A program made the position numbers and the translations under genes. DNA of 64,000 nt. Origin: Flavobacterium sp. (lineage in GTDB: Bacteria > Bacteroidota > Bacteroidia > Flavobacteriales > Flavobacteriaceae). Location of the stretch: NCBI RefSeq assembly GCF_017744675.1, contig NZ_JAGIAV010000004.1, positions 1,057,033-1,121,032 on the forward strand, read 5' to 3'. Positions 1 to 10,469 of the stretch are shown here, piece by piece; within the stretch, counting starts at the first letter, position 1; each line of letters starts with the position of its first letter. The notes below the pieces were generated by a model. The model was not told the DNA's origin. It saw only the letters and a program-made list of their open reading frames with translations, and did not search any database.

Positions 1-3000
1 AGTATAGTTTTATTTTTATTTAGTATAAACTGTTTTTCATATTCTAATATTGATACTATTTCAAATGTTAAGAATAACCATCCTAAACAGTTAATTCTAC
101 CGCAGCAAATTGTAAAAAACAACTTTACAAGCACTACTGAAAGCGAATTTACCAGCTCTTTTATAGAAAAAAATTATCCAATTGGTGATCCAACCAATCA
201 ATATCTTGAAAAAGCGAAAGAGGTTTTTAATGAAATCGAAAAAAATGATAATCTTACCGATTATTTAGAGCCTAAAAATCTAGCAATGCTGCCACTAGGC
301 ATTAAAAAGACGATTGGCGGCATTCAATATTCTTTAGGGATTAGCAATGCAAAATTTACTCCTCAATATACTGAGCTGACAGCTTTTGTAAAAATTGTAC
401 TTCCCCAAACAGATTCGCAAGGAAACAGAAAAGAACTGTTCTTTGGAGCTAATAATATCAAACTTTCTCATAAGGGAGGTTTAGTCGGTGACACCAATTT
501 AGTTTTACTAGGCGATGTGCCCATTCAAATGTTTGGTGATAAAACACTTTTAGTTTTAAAAGGCGGTATGGAAATGGCCACTGGAGTGGTTACAAATAAG
601 ACGTACGTTACTATAGATTGTAACGGCTTTAAAGAATTAGGCATTGATGCAGAGGTTTTATTCTCAAGAGCCATGCTTGAACCTGTTGATGCGACTTATA
701 AACCTATTGCTGGTGATAGTCGTGTAACGGCAAAATTTAATGCTGTTGTAGGCAATTGGAATGATATCCTAATTGATATTAGTTTACCCGCTTTTCAATT
801 AACCAAACATCCTGGCTATTGCTTTGAGTTGAACAAAGCAGTCATTGATATGAGTGACTTGCGAAACTCAACCAATGTTGTATGGCCAAAAGATTATGAA
901 AAAGATTATTTAGTTCCTGGAAACGAAAAGCTTTGGAGAGGGTTTTATGTTCAATCTTTGAAACTAGTCTTACCATCACAATTCAAAAAGAAGGGCACCA
1001 ACGAGCGAATTACATTCCAAGCTACCAACCTGTTAATTGACAGAATGGGAGTTTCTGGCGTTTTTAGTGGAGATAATATTTTAAGTATTGGAGATGGAGA
1101 TGCTTCGGGATGGCAATTTTCGGTTGATCATATTGAATTAGGCTTTAGAGCCAATTCTCTTGTTTCTGCGGGATTTGGAGGAGCAATCGTTTTACCTGTT
1201 TCTTCAGGGCAATGCACATCAGACGCAAGAGGCGAACTTGGATATACTGCTCTTTTTAATGTCATCGATAATGAATATCTGTTAAAGGCTGAAGTAACCA
1301 ATGATATTTGCTTTCAGGTATTTAAGGGTAAAGCTAACTTAGAAAAAAACTCTTATGTAGAGCTAAAAGTAAAAGAGGGCAAATTTTTACCTAAAGCGGT
1401 TTTATATGGAACTCTTTCACTTAAAGCAAGCAATAATAAACCAGTAACTGCATCTGAAGCGGTCGCTGGGGTAAAAAACAAGGAAAAAGCGGAAGGAGAA
1501 ACTGGGCCAGTAGAAAAAGAAACGGCTGTTTTCAAAGGTATTATATTCCAAAATCTAACCCTTCAAACTGTTAACCCAATCATCACTGCTGACTATTTTG
1601 GGTACAAAAATGTTAAGGAAGATGATGCTAAGGTTAGTAATTTCCCTGTAACGATTAATGAAATTGCTTTAATTGCTGACACAGAATCAGCAAGTCTAAA
1701 AGTCGATCTAGCTATTAATTTGATGAAGGATCAATTTAATGGCCAGACAAAATTCTACGTTATTGGAAAATTTTCTCCTGAAGAAGGAATCCAAAAATGG
1801 AAATTCGACCGTCTTAAATTTGAAGAAATCAAAGTCGCAGCCGATCTTGGCGGCGTCAAATTTAAAGGAAGCATTACCATATTAGATAATGATCCTATTT
1901 ACGGAAATGGATTTAAAGGAATGCTTGGTGCCGATTTTACAGGAGGAATTTCTGTTGAAGCTAATGCTATCTTTGGTTCAAAAAGCTTTAGATATTGGTA
2001 TGTTGACGCAATGGTTGACAATCTTAATATTCCTGCGGGAGCTATTACCTTTAAAGGATTTGGTGGTGGTGCATACTATAAAATGAAAAAAGACGGATTT
2101 AGCAACAGTTTTGTCGCTTCTGGTTCTAACTATGTTCCAGATATCGATTCAGGACTTGGTGTCAAAGCCATGATTAAATTTGCCGGAACTGCTACTGCAG
2201 ATGCTTTTTGGGGTGGTGCAGGATTCGAAATCGCATTTAATACGCATGGAGGCATAAACCGAATCAGTATCTATGGCGAAGGACACGTAATGCAAACTTT
2301 CGAAATACCTGGTGCGTCTGAATTAACCCAAGCTTTAAAAACCGTAACTGAAAATGAATCTTTAATGTCATCAATTGCATTAGAGGCGCTAAAAACTTCA
2401 AATCTTTCTAAAGCGGCTGAGCAGTTGTACCCTACAGATGTTAAGGCACGTATGGGAATCAATGCATTTGCAGCCATCGAATATGATTTTAGATCTAAAA
2501 CTTTACATGGAACTTTTGACTTATATATAGATACTCCAGGAGGTTTTATTAAGGGTCGCGCGTCTGGTAACAGAGCTGGATGGGCAGTACTGCATTTTGC
2601 ACCAGACAAATGGTACATCAGAATGGGTACACCAACAGATCGTTTAGGAATAAAACTAGCTATTGGTTCTTTTGAAGTAGAAGCTGGAGGTTATTTTATG
2701 ATTGGAGACGACATTCCGGGAAGCCCTCCTCCACCCGATATCGTTGCACAAATTCTTGGAGTCAGTGCGCAATCACTTGATTATATGCGCGATGAAAACA
2801 GTGTAGCTTCTGGTAAAGGTTTTGCTTTTGGATCTGATTTTAGCTTAAAAACAGGCGATTTAACTTTTCTAATCTTTTATGCCAATTTTCAATGTGGATT
2901 TGGATTTGACATTATGGTAAAAGATTATGGCGAAGCACAATGTAAAGGTTCTGGACAAATTGGTCTTAATGGCTGGTATGCTAACGGACAATCTTACGCT

Positions 3001-4665
3001 TATTTGCAGGGAGAACTGGGAATCAAGATTAAATTGTTTATGATTAAAAAGAAAATATCCATTATAAAAGGTGGCGGTGCAGTTCTTTTACAAGCTAAAC
3101 TTCCTAATCCCGTCTGGATTAGAGGGTATCTTGGAGGTTATTTCAACTTACTCGGAGGTGCCATTAAGGGAAGTTTTAGATTTAAATTGGAATTTGGTAA
3201 ACAATGCGAGTTTATTAATGATTCTCCTTTAGGCGGATTAAAAACAATTGCAGACATTACTCCCGCTGAAGGCACAAAAGATGTCAGTGTATTTGCTGTT
3301 CCGCAAGTTGGATTTAATTTTCCAGTAGAAAAAAGCTTCACATTAGAAGAAGATTCTGGCGTAAAAACATATAAACTTAAACTAGAAGAATACACCGTTA
3401 AAAAAGATGGTGTTGTTATTCCAGGAGAAATAACATGGAATCAAACTAAAGATTTATTAAGCTTTACTCCTTTTGATGTATTTCCACCTAATTCAAGTCT
3501 AGTAAGTACAGTAAAAGTAAGTTTCCAGGAACTTACTAACGGAGCATGGAAAACAGTTTATGATGACGGGCAAATTGCTACTGAAACTGAGGTTAGAAAT
3601 TTCACTACAGGACTTGCACCAAACAATATTCCTGTAACCAATATTGCGTATTGTTATCCTGTAATAGACCAGAAATATGTTTATCAAAACGAATCTAAAC
3701 AGGCATATGTAGTGCTAAAACAAGGACAGCCTTATTTGTTTGAATTAAAACAAGGACAATCTCAAAAAGCATTCTATAAAACGGGAACAGCTTCAAGTAC
3801 AGGGGCTATAACTTATAATAGCACGCTGAGAAAAGTAAGCATAGATCTACCAGCGTTACAAACGTCTAAGACTTATAGCATTTCTTTAATGACACTTGAA
3901 ACAAAAAGTGATGCCAATAGCAATTTAAAAGAGAGCTATACTAAGCAAGATTTGGGTGAAAATGCAAATGTTGAGATAAAGGACAGTAAATTGGCAGAGG
4001 TTGTAACTGGTGGTGAAGGTGTTGAATTATTGCAATATAATTTCAATACAAGTCAGTATAACAGCTTCTCTGAAAAAATGGCGGCCAAAAAGCCTAAACA
4101 AACTTTAGTAGAGATTATTTACTCTGATGTGCATGCTTTACAGTCTTTAAATAGCTCAACCGAACCTTTTGATGAAATTGAAATTATAGGAAATGCTAAA
4201 ACAATGTACGTTCCCTTAATTAACACCGAAGCGATTCTAGATGATAATTATTATAAAAACGAAATTTTCCCTTTAGTATACCAAGGATATCCTTTAGAAA
4301 ACGATTTACAGTTTGACAGAAGCTCAACAGTTCTTGGTGTTCCGCCAACAAAAGGAGTAGAAACTCTAGCATGGTATCAAGATTATTTAATTAATAATCC
4401 AACAAGCTATATGTTGAAGGAATATCTACCATATCGTTATAATCTACCATATTACTATAAAACCGATTTTGTCAATTTAAGATATAAAGTGGTTAATAAG
4501 TATTTAAATACTCTAAACCAGCAAATGGTTACGAAGTATGATTATATTATTAACGGAAAATTCCCTTATATCAAACAAGGAACCTATAACATAAAACTGA
4601 ATTACACTCTTCCGGGAGGTCAATTAGGAAGCAGTTCTGTATTCACATTCAATAAATCAATTTAA
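1..4665 (+). CDS. Large exported beta-rich protein with an Ig-like (Big_5) domain, 5' end missing
   Basis: The reading frame is open from base 1, and its first visible residues (FLFSINCFSYS) look like the end of a signal peptide. The gene therefore starts just outside the window, and the in-frame ATG at 286 is internal. At least 1554 residues are visible. Most of the protein is long, glycine-rich, beta-type sequence with no family I can name. Visible residues about 1085-1205 match the SbsA Ig-like/Big_5 pattern: TPAEGTKDV, then a PVEK segment, LSFTP and a closing FTTG. It is presumably exported or surface-exposed. Two bases separate its stop from the next gene, so it belongs to the same operon as the fibronectin-III, SprB-repeat and toxin-like genes downstream. 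Function unknown. Confidence 0.75.
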   Translation, partial: SIVLFLFSINCFSYSNIDTISNVKNNHPKQLILPQQIVKNNFTSTTESEFTSSFIEKNYPIGDPTNQYLEKAKEVFNEIEKNDNLTDYLEPKNLAMLPLGIKKTIGGIQYSLGISNAKFTPQYTELTAFVKIVLPQTDSQGNRKELFFGANNIKLSHKGGLVGDTNLVLLGDVPIQMFGDKTLLVLKGGMEMATGVVTNKTYVTIDCNGFKELGIDAEVLFSRAMLEPVDATYKPIAGDSRVTAKFNAVVGNWNDILIDISLPAFQLTKHPGYCFELNKAVIDMSDLRNSTNVVWPKDYEKDYLVPGNEKLWRGFYVQSLKLVLPSQFKKKGTNERITFQATNLLIDRMGVSGVFSGDNILSIGDGDASGWQFSVDHIELGFRANSLVSAGFGGAIVLPVSSGQCTSDARGELGYTALFNVIDNEYLLKAEVTNDICFQVFKGKANLEKNSYVELKVKEGKFLPKAVLYGTLSLKASNNKPVTASEAVAGVKNKEKAEGETGPVEKETAVFKGIIFQNLTLQTVNPIITADYFGYKNVKEDDAKVSNFPVTINEIALIADTESASLKVDLAINLMKDQFNGQTKFYVIGKFSPEEGIQKWKFDRLKFEEIKVAADLGGVKFKGSITILDNDPIYGNGFKGMLGADFTGGISVEANAIFGSKSFRYWYVDAMVDNLNIPAGAITFKGFGGGAYYKMKKDGFSNSFVASGSNYVPDIDSGLGVKAMIKFAGTATADAFWGGAGFEIAFNTHGGINRISIYGEGHVMQTFEIPGASELTQALKTVTENESLMSSIALEALKTSNLSKAAEQLYPTDVKARMGINAFAAIEYDFRSKTLHGTFDLYIDTPGGFIKGRASGNRAGWAVLHFAPDKWYIRMGTPTDRLGIKLAIGSFEVEAGGYFMIGDDIPGSPPPPDIVAQILGVSAQSLDYMRDENSVASGKGFAFGSDFSLKTGDLTFLIFYANFQCGFGFDIMVKDYGEAQCKGSGQIGLNGWYANGQSYAYLQGELGIKIKLFMIKKKISIIKGGGAVLLQAKLPNPVWIRGYLGGYFNLLGGAIKGSFRFKLEFGKQCEFINDSPLGGLKTIADITPAEGTKDVSVFAVPQVGFNFPVEKSFTLEEDSGVKTYKLKLEEYTVKKDGVVIPGEITWNQTKDLLSFTPFDVFPPNSSLVSTVKVSFQELTNGAWKTVYDDGQIATETEVRNFTTGLAPNNIPVTNIAYCYPVIDQKYVYQNESKQAYVVLKQGQPYLFELKQGQSQKAFYKTGTASSTGAITYNSTLRKVSIDLPALQTSKTYSISLMTLETKSDANSNLKESYTKQDLGENANVEIKDSKLAEVVTGGEGVELLQYNFNTSQYNSFSEKMAAKKPKQTLVEIIYSDVHALQSLNSSTEPFDEIEIIGNAKTMYVPLINTEAILDDNYYKNEIFPLVYQGYPLENDLQFDRSSTVLGVPPTKGVETLAWYQDYLINNPTSYMLKEYLPYRYNLPYYYKTDFVNLRYKVVNKYLNTLNQQMVTKYDYIINGKFPYIKQGTYNIKLNYTLPGGQLGSSSVFTFNKSI

Positions 4666-4667
4666 TA

Positions 4668-6743
4668 ATGAAGTTCAAATTTTTCTTTATCCTTTCTTTA
4701 ATTTTCACTTTTTCTGGAATTGCCCAAAACAATTCTAAGGAAAAAAATGACATAGAAAAAAAGAACGAAATCCAAGTAATTGCAAGGGTTCAAAAAGATC
4801 GTATCTTATTGCGTTGGGCAGTTAATACTTCCTTGGCTTGGAAAAAATTAAACACTTACGGTTACTTAATTGAAAGATTCACCGTTACAAGAGACAATAA
4901 AACACTTGCAAAACCAGAACGTGTAGTCTTAGCTGAAGCTTTTAAACCAGAACCCGTAGAGACATGGGAAAAATTAATTGATGAAAATGATAATGCCGCC
5001 ATTATTGCTCAAGCAATTTTTGGAGAAAGCTTTAGTGTAACTGGAGCTGATAATTTAGAATCTATTGTAAATCTTTCTGAAGAAGCAGAACAGCGTTTCA
5101 CATTTGCATTATATACAGCTGACAAAGATTTTGAAATTGCAAAAAAAGCGGGTTTAGGTATTGAAGACAAAAATGTCAAACAAAATGAAAAATATGCCTA
5201 TCGTATTTCGTCAAATGTTCCTGAAAAAGAATTGAGCATTGTTTATGGAGGAGTTTTTGTTAGTTTAAAAGAATATGAGCCTTTACCAAAACCAATGGAT
5301 CTTACGGCGCATTTTACAGATAATAGTACGATGTTAAGCTGGAATTTTAAAATTCTTGCACATGTTTATGGCAGTTATTATGTAGAACGTTCTATTGATA
5401 AAATTAATTACAAAAGAATTACAGAAAAACCATATACTAGTTTAAGTCAGGAAAATGCAAACAACAACCGAATTTTTTATGTAGATTCTATTGCTAACAA
5501 TACTTCCTATAATTACCGTATTCAAGGTATATCTCCTTTTGGCGAATTAGGACCTTATTCTGACGTTGTTTCTGGAAAAGGAAAGGCTTTATTGAAATAT
5601 GTTCCACATTTAACGGTAAAAGATTTCAAAGACGATTCTACCGTTACATTAACTTGGGAATTCCCAGAAGAAGGAAATAATGAAATTTCTGGTTTTGAAC
5701 TTAATCGTTCTGACTACGATGATGACAAATACACTAAAGTAATTAAAAATATTCCTGCAAAAGATCGTTCTGTTACCTATAATAAACTTCTTGCAACAAA
5801 TTATTTTACTGTTACCGCGATTGGGAAAAACGGAAACAGCAGAACTTCTTTTCCTATGCTGGTTCAGCCTGTCGATTCTATTCCTCCTGCAAAACCTATT
5901 GGCTTAAAAGCTACTATTGATAGTTTAGGTGTCGTAAAATTATCTTGGACACCTAATAAAGAAAAAGATCTTTTAGGATATCGTATTTACAAAGGAAATA
6001 CAGCAGAAGAAGAGTTCAGCCAGCTGACAGTAAGTCCCCATGAAAATAACACTTTTGAAGACAAGGTGATTCTAAAAAGTTTAAACAGTAAAGTTTACTA
6101 TAGAATTATAGCTGTGGATTATCGCTATAATATGTCTCCTTTTTCAGAAACTCTGATCGTAAAAAAACCAGATATTATTCCTCCTGCTTCACCGGTATTT
6201 ACAAAATATGAGATAAAAGATGGCGCGGTATTTTTAGAATGGGCAAATAGCCAGAGCGAAGACGTTAAATCGCATCAGCTTTATCGTAAAGAAAATAATC
6301 AGGAAAAATGGGAATTAATATGGAATGGCACAGATAAATCTGAAGCTTATCAGGATAAAAAAGCTAAAGAAGGTTCTACTTACAGATATGCTATATATGC
6401 AAAAGATGAAAGCGGACTAGTTTCTAAACCTTCTCCAGAAGTTGCATTCTTCGTACCCAATTATACTGTAAAACCAGCTGTAAAAGGATTCTTTGCGCAA
6501 GCAAATACAACTACAAAAAGTATTGACTTGTCTTGGAGCTATGATGAGACTGGCGTAGAAAGTTTTGAAATTTATAAAGCAACAAATGCAGAACCGCTTC
6601 AGTTAATTCAAATGGTAAAACCAGAAACCAGAAAATTATCTGATCCAACACTTACAATTAATACAACCTATAAATACGGAATAAGAGCATTGTTTAAAGA
6701 TGGTAGAATGTCTAAAATGGATTTTTACACAGTGAAATTTTAA
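4668..6743 (+). CDS. Secreted multi-fibronectin-type-III protein
   Basis: This is a 691-residue protein with a clear signal peptide (MKFKFFFILSLIFTFSGIAQ). An N-terminal region of about 180 residues is unassigned. It is followed by about five fibronectin-III-like modules near residues 205-305, 305-400, 406-500, 505-600 and 602-691. They are recognised by repeated xLSW or LTW strands, a late Y.YRI or Y.Y.I strand, and PPAKP/PPASP linkers. No catalytic motif and no T9SS sorting domain were seen, so it is probably a periplasmic or surface binding/scaffold protein. It starts 2 bp after the preceding stop and ends 4 bp before the next gene, which places it inside the operon. The FnIII call is from pattern only; a partner or ligand cannot be named. 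Confidence 0.75.
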   Translation: MKFKFFFILSLIFTFSGIAQNNSKEKNDIEKKNEIQVIARVQKDRILLRWAVNTSLAWKKLNTYGYLIERFTVTRDNKTLAKPERVVLAEAFKPEPVETWEKLIDENDNAAIIAQAIFGESFSVTGADNLESIVNLSEEAEQRFTFALYTADKDFEIAKKAGLGIEDKNVKQNEKYAYRISSNVPEKELSIVYGGVFVSLKEYEPLPKPMDLTAHFTDNSTMLSWNFKILAHVYGSYYVERSIDKINYKRITEKPYTSLSQENANNNRIFYVDSIANNTSYNYRIQGISPFGELGPYSDVVSGKGKALLKYVPHLTVKDFKDDSTVTLTWEFPEEGNNEISGFELNRSDYDDDKYTKVIKNIPAKDRSVTYNKLLATNYFTVTAIGKNGNSRTSFPMLVQPVDSIPPAKPIGLKATIDSLGVVKLSWTPNKEKDLLGYRIYKGNTAEEEFSQLTVSPHENNTFEDKVILKSLNSKVYYRIIAVDYRYNMSPFSETLIVKKPDIIPPASPVFTKYEIKDGAVFLEWANSQSEDVKSHQLYRKENNQEKWELIWNGTDKSEAYQDKKAKEGSTYRYAIYAKDESGLVSKPSPEVAFFVPNYTVKPAVKGFFAQANTTTKSIDLSWSYDETGVESFEIYKATNAEPLQLIQMVKPETRKLSDPTLTINTTYKYGIRALFKDGRMSKMDFYTVKF

Positions 6744-6747
6744 TTAA

Positions 6748-8046
6748 ATGAAAAAGTTAATCATTCTACTATTTTTTGCATGTACATTTAAGGGATTTGG
6801 ACAAACCTACTTTTTCTATCTTTCCTATAGTGTACCGACCCAAAAGTACTGTTGGGATGGTGCATACGGATGGCAGATTTTTGGAGATGGTAGAATTTAC
6901 AAAGAGCAGGTTAACAGTAAAACGCATTTCGTTGAATATACAGAGTATGAAGAATATTTTAATGTTCCAAAATTTCAAACTTTTGGATTAACAATAAAAT
7001 CTACCTGTATATCCAAGACTGGTGTTTCTAGCTGTAGCGGAGATCAATCGAAAACAATTTCTGCTGTTACATTTATAAAAAATGGAACTGCTACTTTGTT
7101 TAGTTGTATTGACGAAAGATTTGCTATTGATGGTTTTAAACCTAATGTAACGATAAATAATGCAAGTACCACTCCAAGTGAATTATGCGCTGGTGAACAA
7201 CTTAGTTTAGGAGGTTATCCTTCTGGTTTCCCTGCCGAGGCTTATCATTGGCAATATAGTTTAGATAATGCTATTACTTGGATCGATATTCCTCTTAGTA
7301 TAAACGGAAAACAAGTTAATGAAAAAGAAATTCTTAACATAAGTATGCAAGAATTAATTGGAGCAAACCATACAAACTACTTCAACAAACAGGTGTTGTT
7401 TAGGTTAGGCTATGGCCAAAATCGTCCTTTTACTGATCCTTTGGCAATAAACTATACCCCATGTGCTCCGGTTGCAGAAAATGTAGTATACACTCCGCCT
7501 AAATGTAACGATGACAATATTGAAAAAATTGATGTTTTTTTTGATCGAAATTTTGCTAACAATGAAGACTTCAGTACTATCTATGTTGTGAATGCAAATC
7601 CACTTAAAGGCACTATTCATTTTCAAAATTATAATATAACTTCTTTGGTTTTAGATCCTGGAACAAATAAATATAAATACACTTTTCTAAATCCCGGGAA
7701 ACTAGAACTTGGAGAATTTTATAGTGTAAAATATCAAGGAAGAAAAGGTGGCAACAATACTGGTTCTTTACAAAGTACTAGTGCTCCTTTTCAATACACA
7801 AATCCTCAAAAATTATCTTTCACTATCAGTAATCAACAAAATCCAAGTTGCGTTGGAAACAATGATGGATTTATAGAAGTTACGATTACAAGCGGAACTT
7901 CTCCTTTTCATTTTTACAAAAACAATACAGAGGTTACTCCAGAGCTTAGCAATGGTAAATATTATATTCGAAATTTAGATGAAAAAAATTATTTCATCAA
8001 AGTTACCGATGCAAATGACTGCATAGATAAAAACGCAAACGACTAA
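6748..8046 (+). CDS. Exported protein ending in one SprB-type repeat (paralogue 1 of 3)
   Basis: This is a 432-residue protein with a signal peptide (MKKLIILLFFACTFKGFGQ). It shares its layout with the next two genes: a cysteine-containing N-terminal region, a PCAP segment, a domain containing FDRNFANNEDF, and one C-terminal SprB-like repeat (about 365-432, starting CVGNNDG). The protein stops right after the TDANDCIDKNAND segment, short of the usual end of an SprB unit (F.I.QP). It carries no T9SS sorting domain. Gaps of 4 bp on both sides put it in the operon. The extracellular or periplasmic location is inferred from the signal peptide and paired cysteines. Function unknown. Confidence 0.75.
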   Translation: MKKLIILLFFACTFKGFGQTYFFYLSYSVPTQKYCWDGAYGWQIFGDGRIYKEQVNSKTHFVEYTEYEEYFNVPKFQTFGLTIKSTCISKTGVSSCSGDQSKTISAVTFIKNGTATLFSCIDERFAIDGFKPNVTINNASTTPSELCAGEQLSLGGYPSGFPAEAYHWQYSLDNAITWIDIPLSINGKQVNEKEILNISMQELIGANHTNYFNKQVLFRLGYGQNRPFTDPLAINYTPCAPVAENVVYTPPKCNDDNIEKIDVFFDRNFANNEDFSTIYVVNANPLKGTIHFQNYNITSLVLDPGTNKYKYTFLNPGKLELGEFYSVKYQGRKGGNNTGSLQSTSAPFQYTNPQKLSFTISNQQNPSCVGNNDGFIEVTITSGTSPFHFYKNNTEVTPELSNGKYYIRNLDEKNYFIKVTDANDCIDKNAND

Positions 8047-8050
8047 AAAG

Positions 8051-9217
8051 ATGAAAACAAAATTACGTGCTGTATTATTTCTCTTTTTTGGACTAATACA
8101 ATTTTCAAATGCCCAAGCTACCAAATATGGAATGCTTGTACGAACAACATTAGATCCTTTTCAGGGCTGGAATGGTAGTCATGCAGGAAACTTAAGTATA
8201 ACTGTAGGCTCTAATTCTGTATCAGAAGGCAGCAATACAACAGCTAATGTAGTTGTCGAATACACATTCTTTTATGTAACCGATAATCCAATAAGTATTG
8301 TTTGCAGTAGTCGTACAGCAGGAAATAAAGATGGAAGCGATTGTACCTTAAATAAAACTATTGGTTACGACAAAGAAACGTTTGATAGTGGTTATTTTGG
8401 AGGATGTATAGGCGATGCTGAAATGATGGGGATTTATTTACCGCAACCGGTAAATACAAACTATTGCAAAAACGATATGATAACATTAACAAGAGGCTGG
8501 AACTGGCAATATCGTTATGATAGTGGAACGTGGACTAATTTTCCTAGTAATTATCAAGCTCAAAGATCAATCTCTTTTAATATGGCAACATTAGGAGGTT
8601 CTGATGGAAAAAAGAAACTCCAAATTAGAACAGGTTACGGCACGAGTTTTACTGACGAAATTATTTATGATATTATTCCATGTCCTCCAAGTTTAATTGG
8701 ACTTCCAGACACAAAAGCTACAACTTGTGTTGATAAGAATGATGGCCAGTTAGTTTTAACTTATGATAGAGATTTAGTAGCCAATGAGAAGTTTCTTTTT
8801 ACTTTTTTTAAACAACCCGGAAATATAACTGTTGGCCTTTCTGATTATTCGATTGATGCCACAAATCGAAAACTAAGTTTTACAAATGTCCCGGCAGGCA
8901 ATTATTCTTTTAAATATCAAACTTTTATCGGAACTCAGGAAACTAGCACAAATCCATCGCCTGATCCTACGTTTACGATTTCTATCCCAGAAGCTTTAAA
9001 ATTTCAAGTAACCGATTTGCAACCACAATGTAATAATGACCAAGGAAAAATAATTATAACCGCAACTGGAGGAACAGGAACCTATTTTTATAAAATAGAT
9101 TCGAATCCTGAAGTTCAATTTACATCATCAACAGGAGAAATAAATGTTTCATCTGGTGAACATTCAATTAAAGTAAGAGATACAAATTCTTGTATCGATT
9201 TAAGTGCTAATCAATAA
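8051..9217 (+). CDS. Exported protein ending in one SprB-type repeat (paralogue 2 of 3)
   Basis: This is a 388-residue protein with a signal peptide (MKTKLRAVLFLFFGLIQFSNAQ). It has the same architecture as its neighbours: a PCPPSLIG segment, then CVDKNDGQLVLTYDRDL, which aligns with CVYKSDGQVTLNFDRGL of the next gene, then a single SprB-like repeat from about residue 325. It ends at TNSCIDLSANQ, the same point in the repeat where the other two paralogues end. There is no sorting domain. It lies 4 bp after the previous stop and 1 bp before the next start. Tandem duplication inside the operon is the simplest origin. A fibre subunit or an assembly or anchoring role for the big SprB-repeat protein is possible but unproven. 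Confidence 0.75.
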   Translation: MKTKLRAVLFLFFGLIQFSNAQATKYGMLVRTTLDPFQGWNGSHAGNLSITVGSNSVSEGSNTTANVVVEYTFFYVTDNPISIVCSSRTAGNKDGSDCTLNKTIGYDKETFDSGYFGGCIGDAEMMGIYLPQPVNTNYCKNDMITLTRGWNWQYRYDSGTWTNFPSNYQAQRSISFNMATLGGSDGKKKLQIRTGYGTSFTDEIIYDIIPCPPSLIGLPDTKATTCVDKNDGQLVLTYDRDLVANEKFLFTFFKQPGNITVGLSDYSIDATNRKLSFTNVPAGNYSFKYQTFIGTQETSTNPSPDPTFTISIPEALKFQVTDLQPQCNNDQGKIIITATGGTGTYFYKIDSNPEVQFTSSTGEINVSSGEHSIKVRDTNSCIDLSANQ

Positions 9218-9218
9218 T

Positions 9219-10469
9219 ATGAAGAAACTCTACTATACTTTTTTTATTATTTTCTTTTCTGTGGGCAATCTTTGTGCGCAGACCTACATTATGACTACAA
9301 ATGCGGAAATAGTTGGCGGTTATAGTACATCATATTTCCCACACGGCGAATTTTTTTATCAATATTGGATAAAAAAAGCAGATGGAAGTTTACTCAATCC
9401 TACAAAAGCAGTTGGTTCATATTTAATTTTTGATCAAAAACCTACTACATATTATTTTGATGCATACAGACCAGATTCCGAACATTGCAGCGGGCCTTGT
9501 GGCGAAGATTGGAACTCAGGATTAGCAGCTTACAACTTTAATACAAACTGCTATAGTGCCGTTGGTTATTCTGGCGGTCGCTCATCTGCTGAAATTGTTC
9601 CAGAATTTAGTATAATAACCAATCAAGTGTTAATACAACCGACTGCTGATAATTCTTTCTGTGATAAAGTAAGCTTGCAAGCTACTGGCTGTACGGGAAC
9701 GCAGCATTTTATATGGGAATATCGAATTGAAGGAGGTAATTTTCAATCAACTAATATTAGCACAACATTTAATCAAACATTTCAATTTAATAGATCAACT
9801 TATGTTTCTTCAACTTATATAGGTAACATTGATTTTCGTGTTCTCATTGATTCTGACACTACCATTACTGGAGAAGAAGTTTACTCAAACATTATATCAT
9901 ATTATGTAAATCCATGTCCTCCTATTTTAGAATCAGTTTCTTCAAATAATCTGACATCTTGTGTCTATAAATCTGATGGTCAAGTAACACTAAACTTTGA
10001 TCGAGGACTTCTAGATAACGAACAATATGAAATGACTCTGAAACATACTGATGGCTCTGGTTTAAGTAATAAAATTATAACCAAATCTATGATGACGGGT
10101 AGCCCTAAAAGCTATAGATGGACGGGACTAGGAATAGAATCCTACATTTTAACTTATCAAACAAGATTAACTACAGGAAATGGTGCAAGTTTAAGTCAGG
10201 CTATGAACAAAACTTTTAAAGTAGATCCTCCAAGTCAATTTAGCTATCAAATAACAACAACTCAACCAGCATGCAATAATCAATCTGGTATAATAAAAAT
10301 AAGTGCTTCTAATGGAACTAGCCCTTATTTCTTTTCAATTGACGACGGTACAGAAGTAGAATTTTCATCTACTACAAATGACATTACACTCCCTGCTGGT
10401 AATCACTATATAACAGTTAGAGATTCTAAAAATTGCATAGATATAAACGCAAACGATCAAAAAATATGA
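9219..10469 (+). CDS. Exported protein ending in one SprB-type repeat (paralogue 3 of 3)
   Basis: The start is set at the ATG at 9219, where the protein opens directly with a signal peptide (MKKLYYTFFIIFFSVGNLCAQ). A GTG five codons upstream would add residues before it and overlap the previous gene. The protein has 416 residues: an N-terminal cysteine-rich region, a PCPPILES segment, CVYKSDGQVTLNFDRGL, then one SprB-like repeat from about 350 that ends at NCIDINANDQKI. Its stop (TGA) overlaps the next start in an ATGA quartet (10466-10469), which indicates translational coupling to the large SprB-repeat gene. It is the third of three tandem paralogues. Function unknown, with the same reasoning as its neighbours. 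Confidence 0.75.
   Translation: MKKLYYTFFIIFFSVGNLCAQTYIMTTNAEIVGGYSTSYFPHGEFFYQYWIKKADGSLLNPTKAVGSYLIFDQKPTTYYFDAYRPDSEHCSGPCGEDWNSGLAAYNFNTNCYSAVGYSGGRSSAEIVPEFSIITNQVLIQPTADNSFCDKVSLQATGCTGTQHFIWEYRIEGGNFQSTNISTTFNQTFQFNRSTYVSSTYIGNIDFRVLIDSDTTITGEEVYSNIISYYVNPCPPILESVSSNNLTSCVYKSDGQVTLNFDRGLLDNEQYEMTLKHTDGSGLSNKIITKSMMTGSPKSYRWTGLGIESYILTYQTRLTTGNGASLSQAMNKTFKVDPPSQFSYQITTTQPACNNQSGIIKISASNGTSPYFFSIDDGTEVEFSSTTNDITLPAGNHYITVRDSKNCIDINANDQKI

Noticed and set aside
286..4665. ATG at 286 as the start of the first gene
   Set aside because: The frame is open from base 1 and begins with a signal-peptide-like segment, so the gene starts outside the window.
6748..10469. Three paralogues as one gene broken by stop codons
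   Set aside because: Each has its own start and full signal peptide and the gaps are ordinary operon gaps, so they are separate genes.
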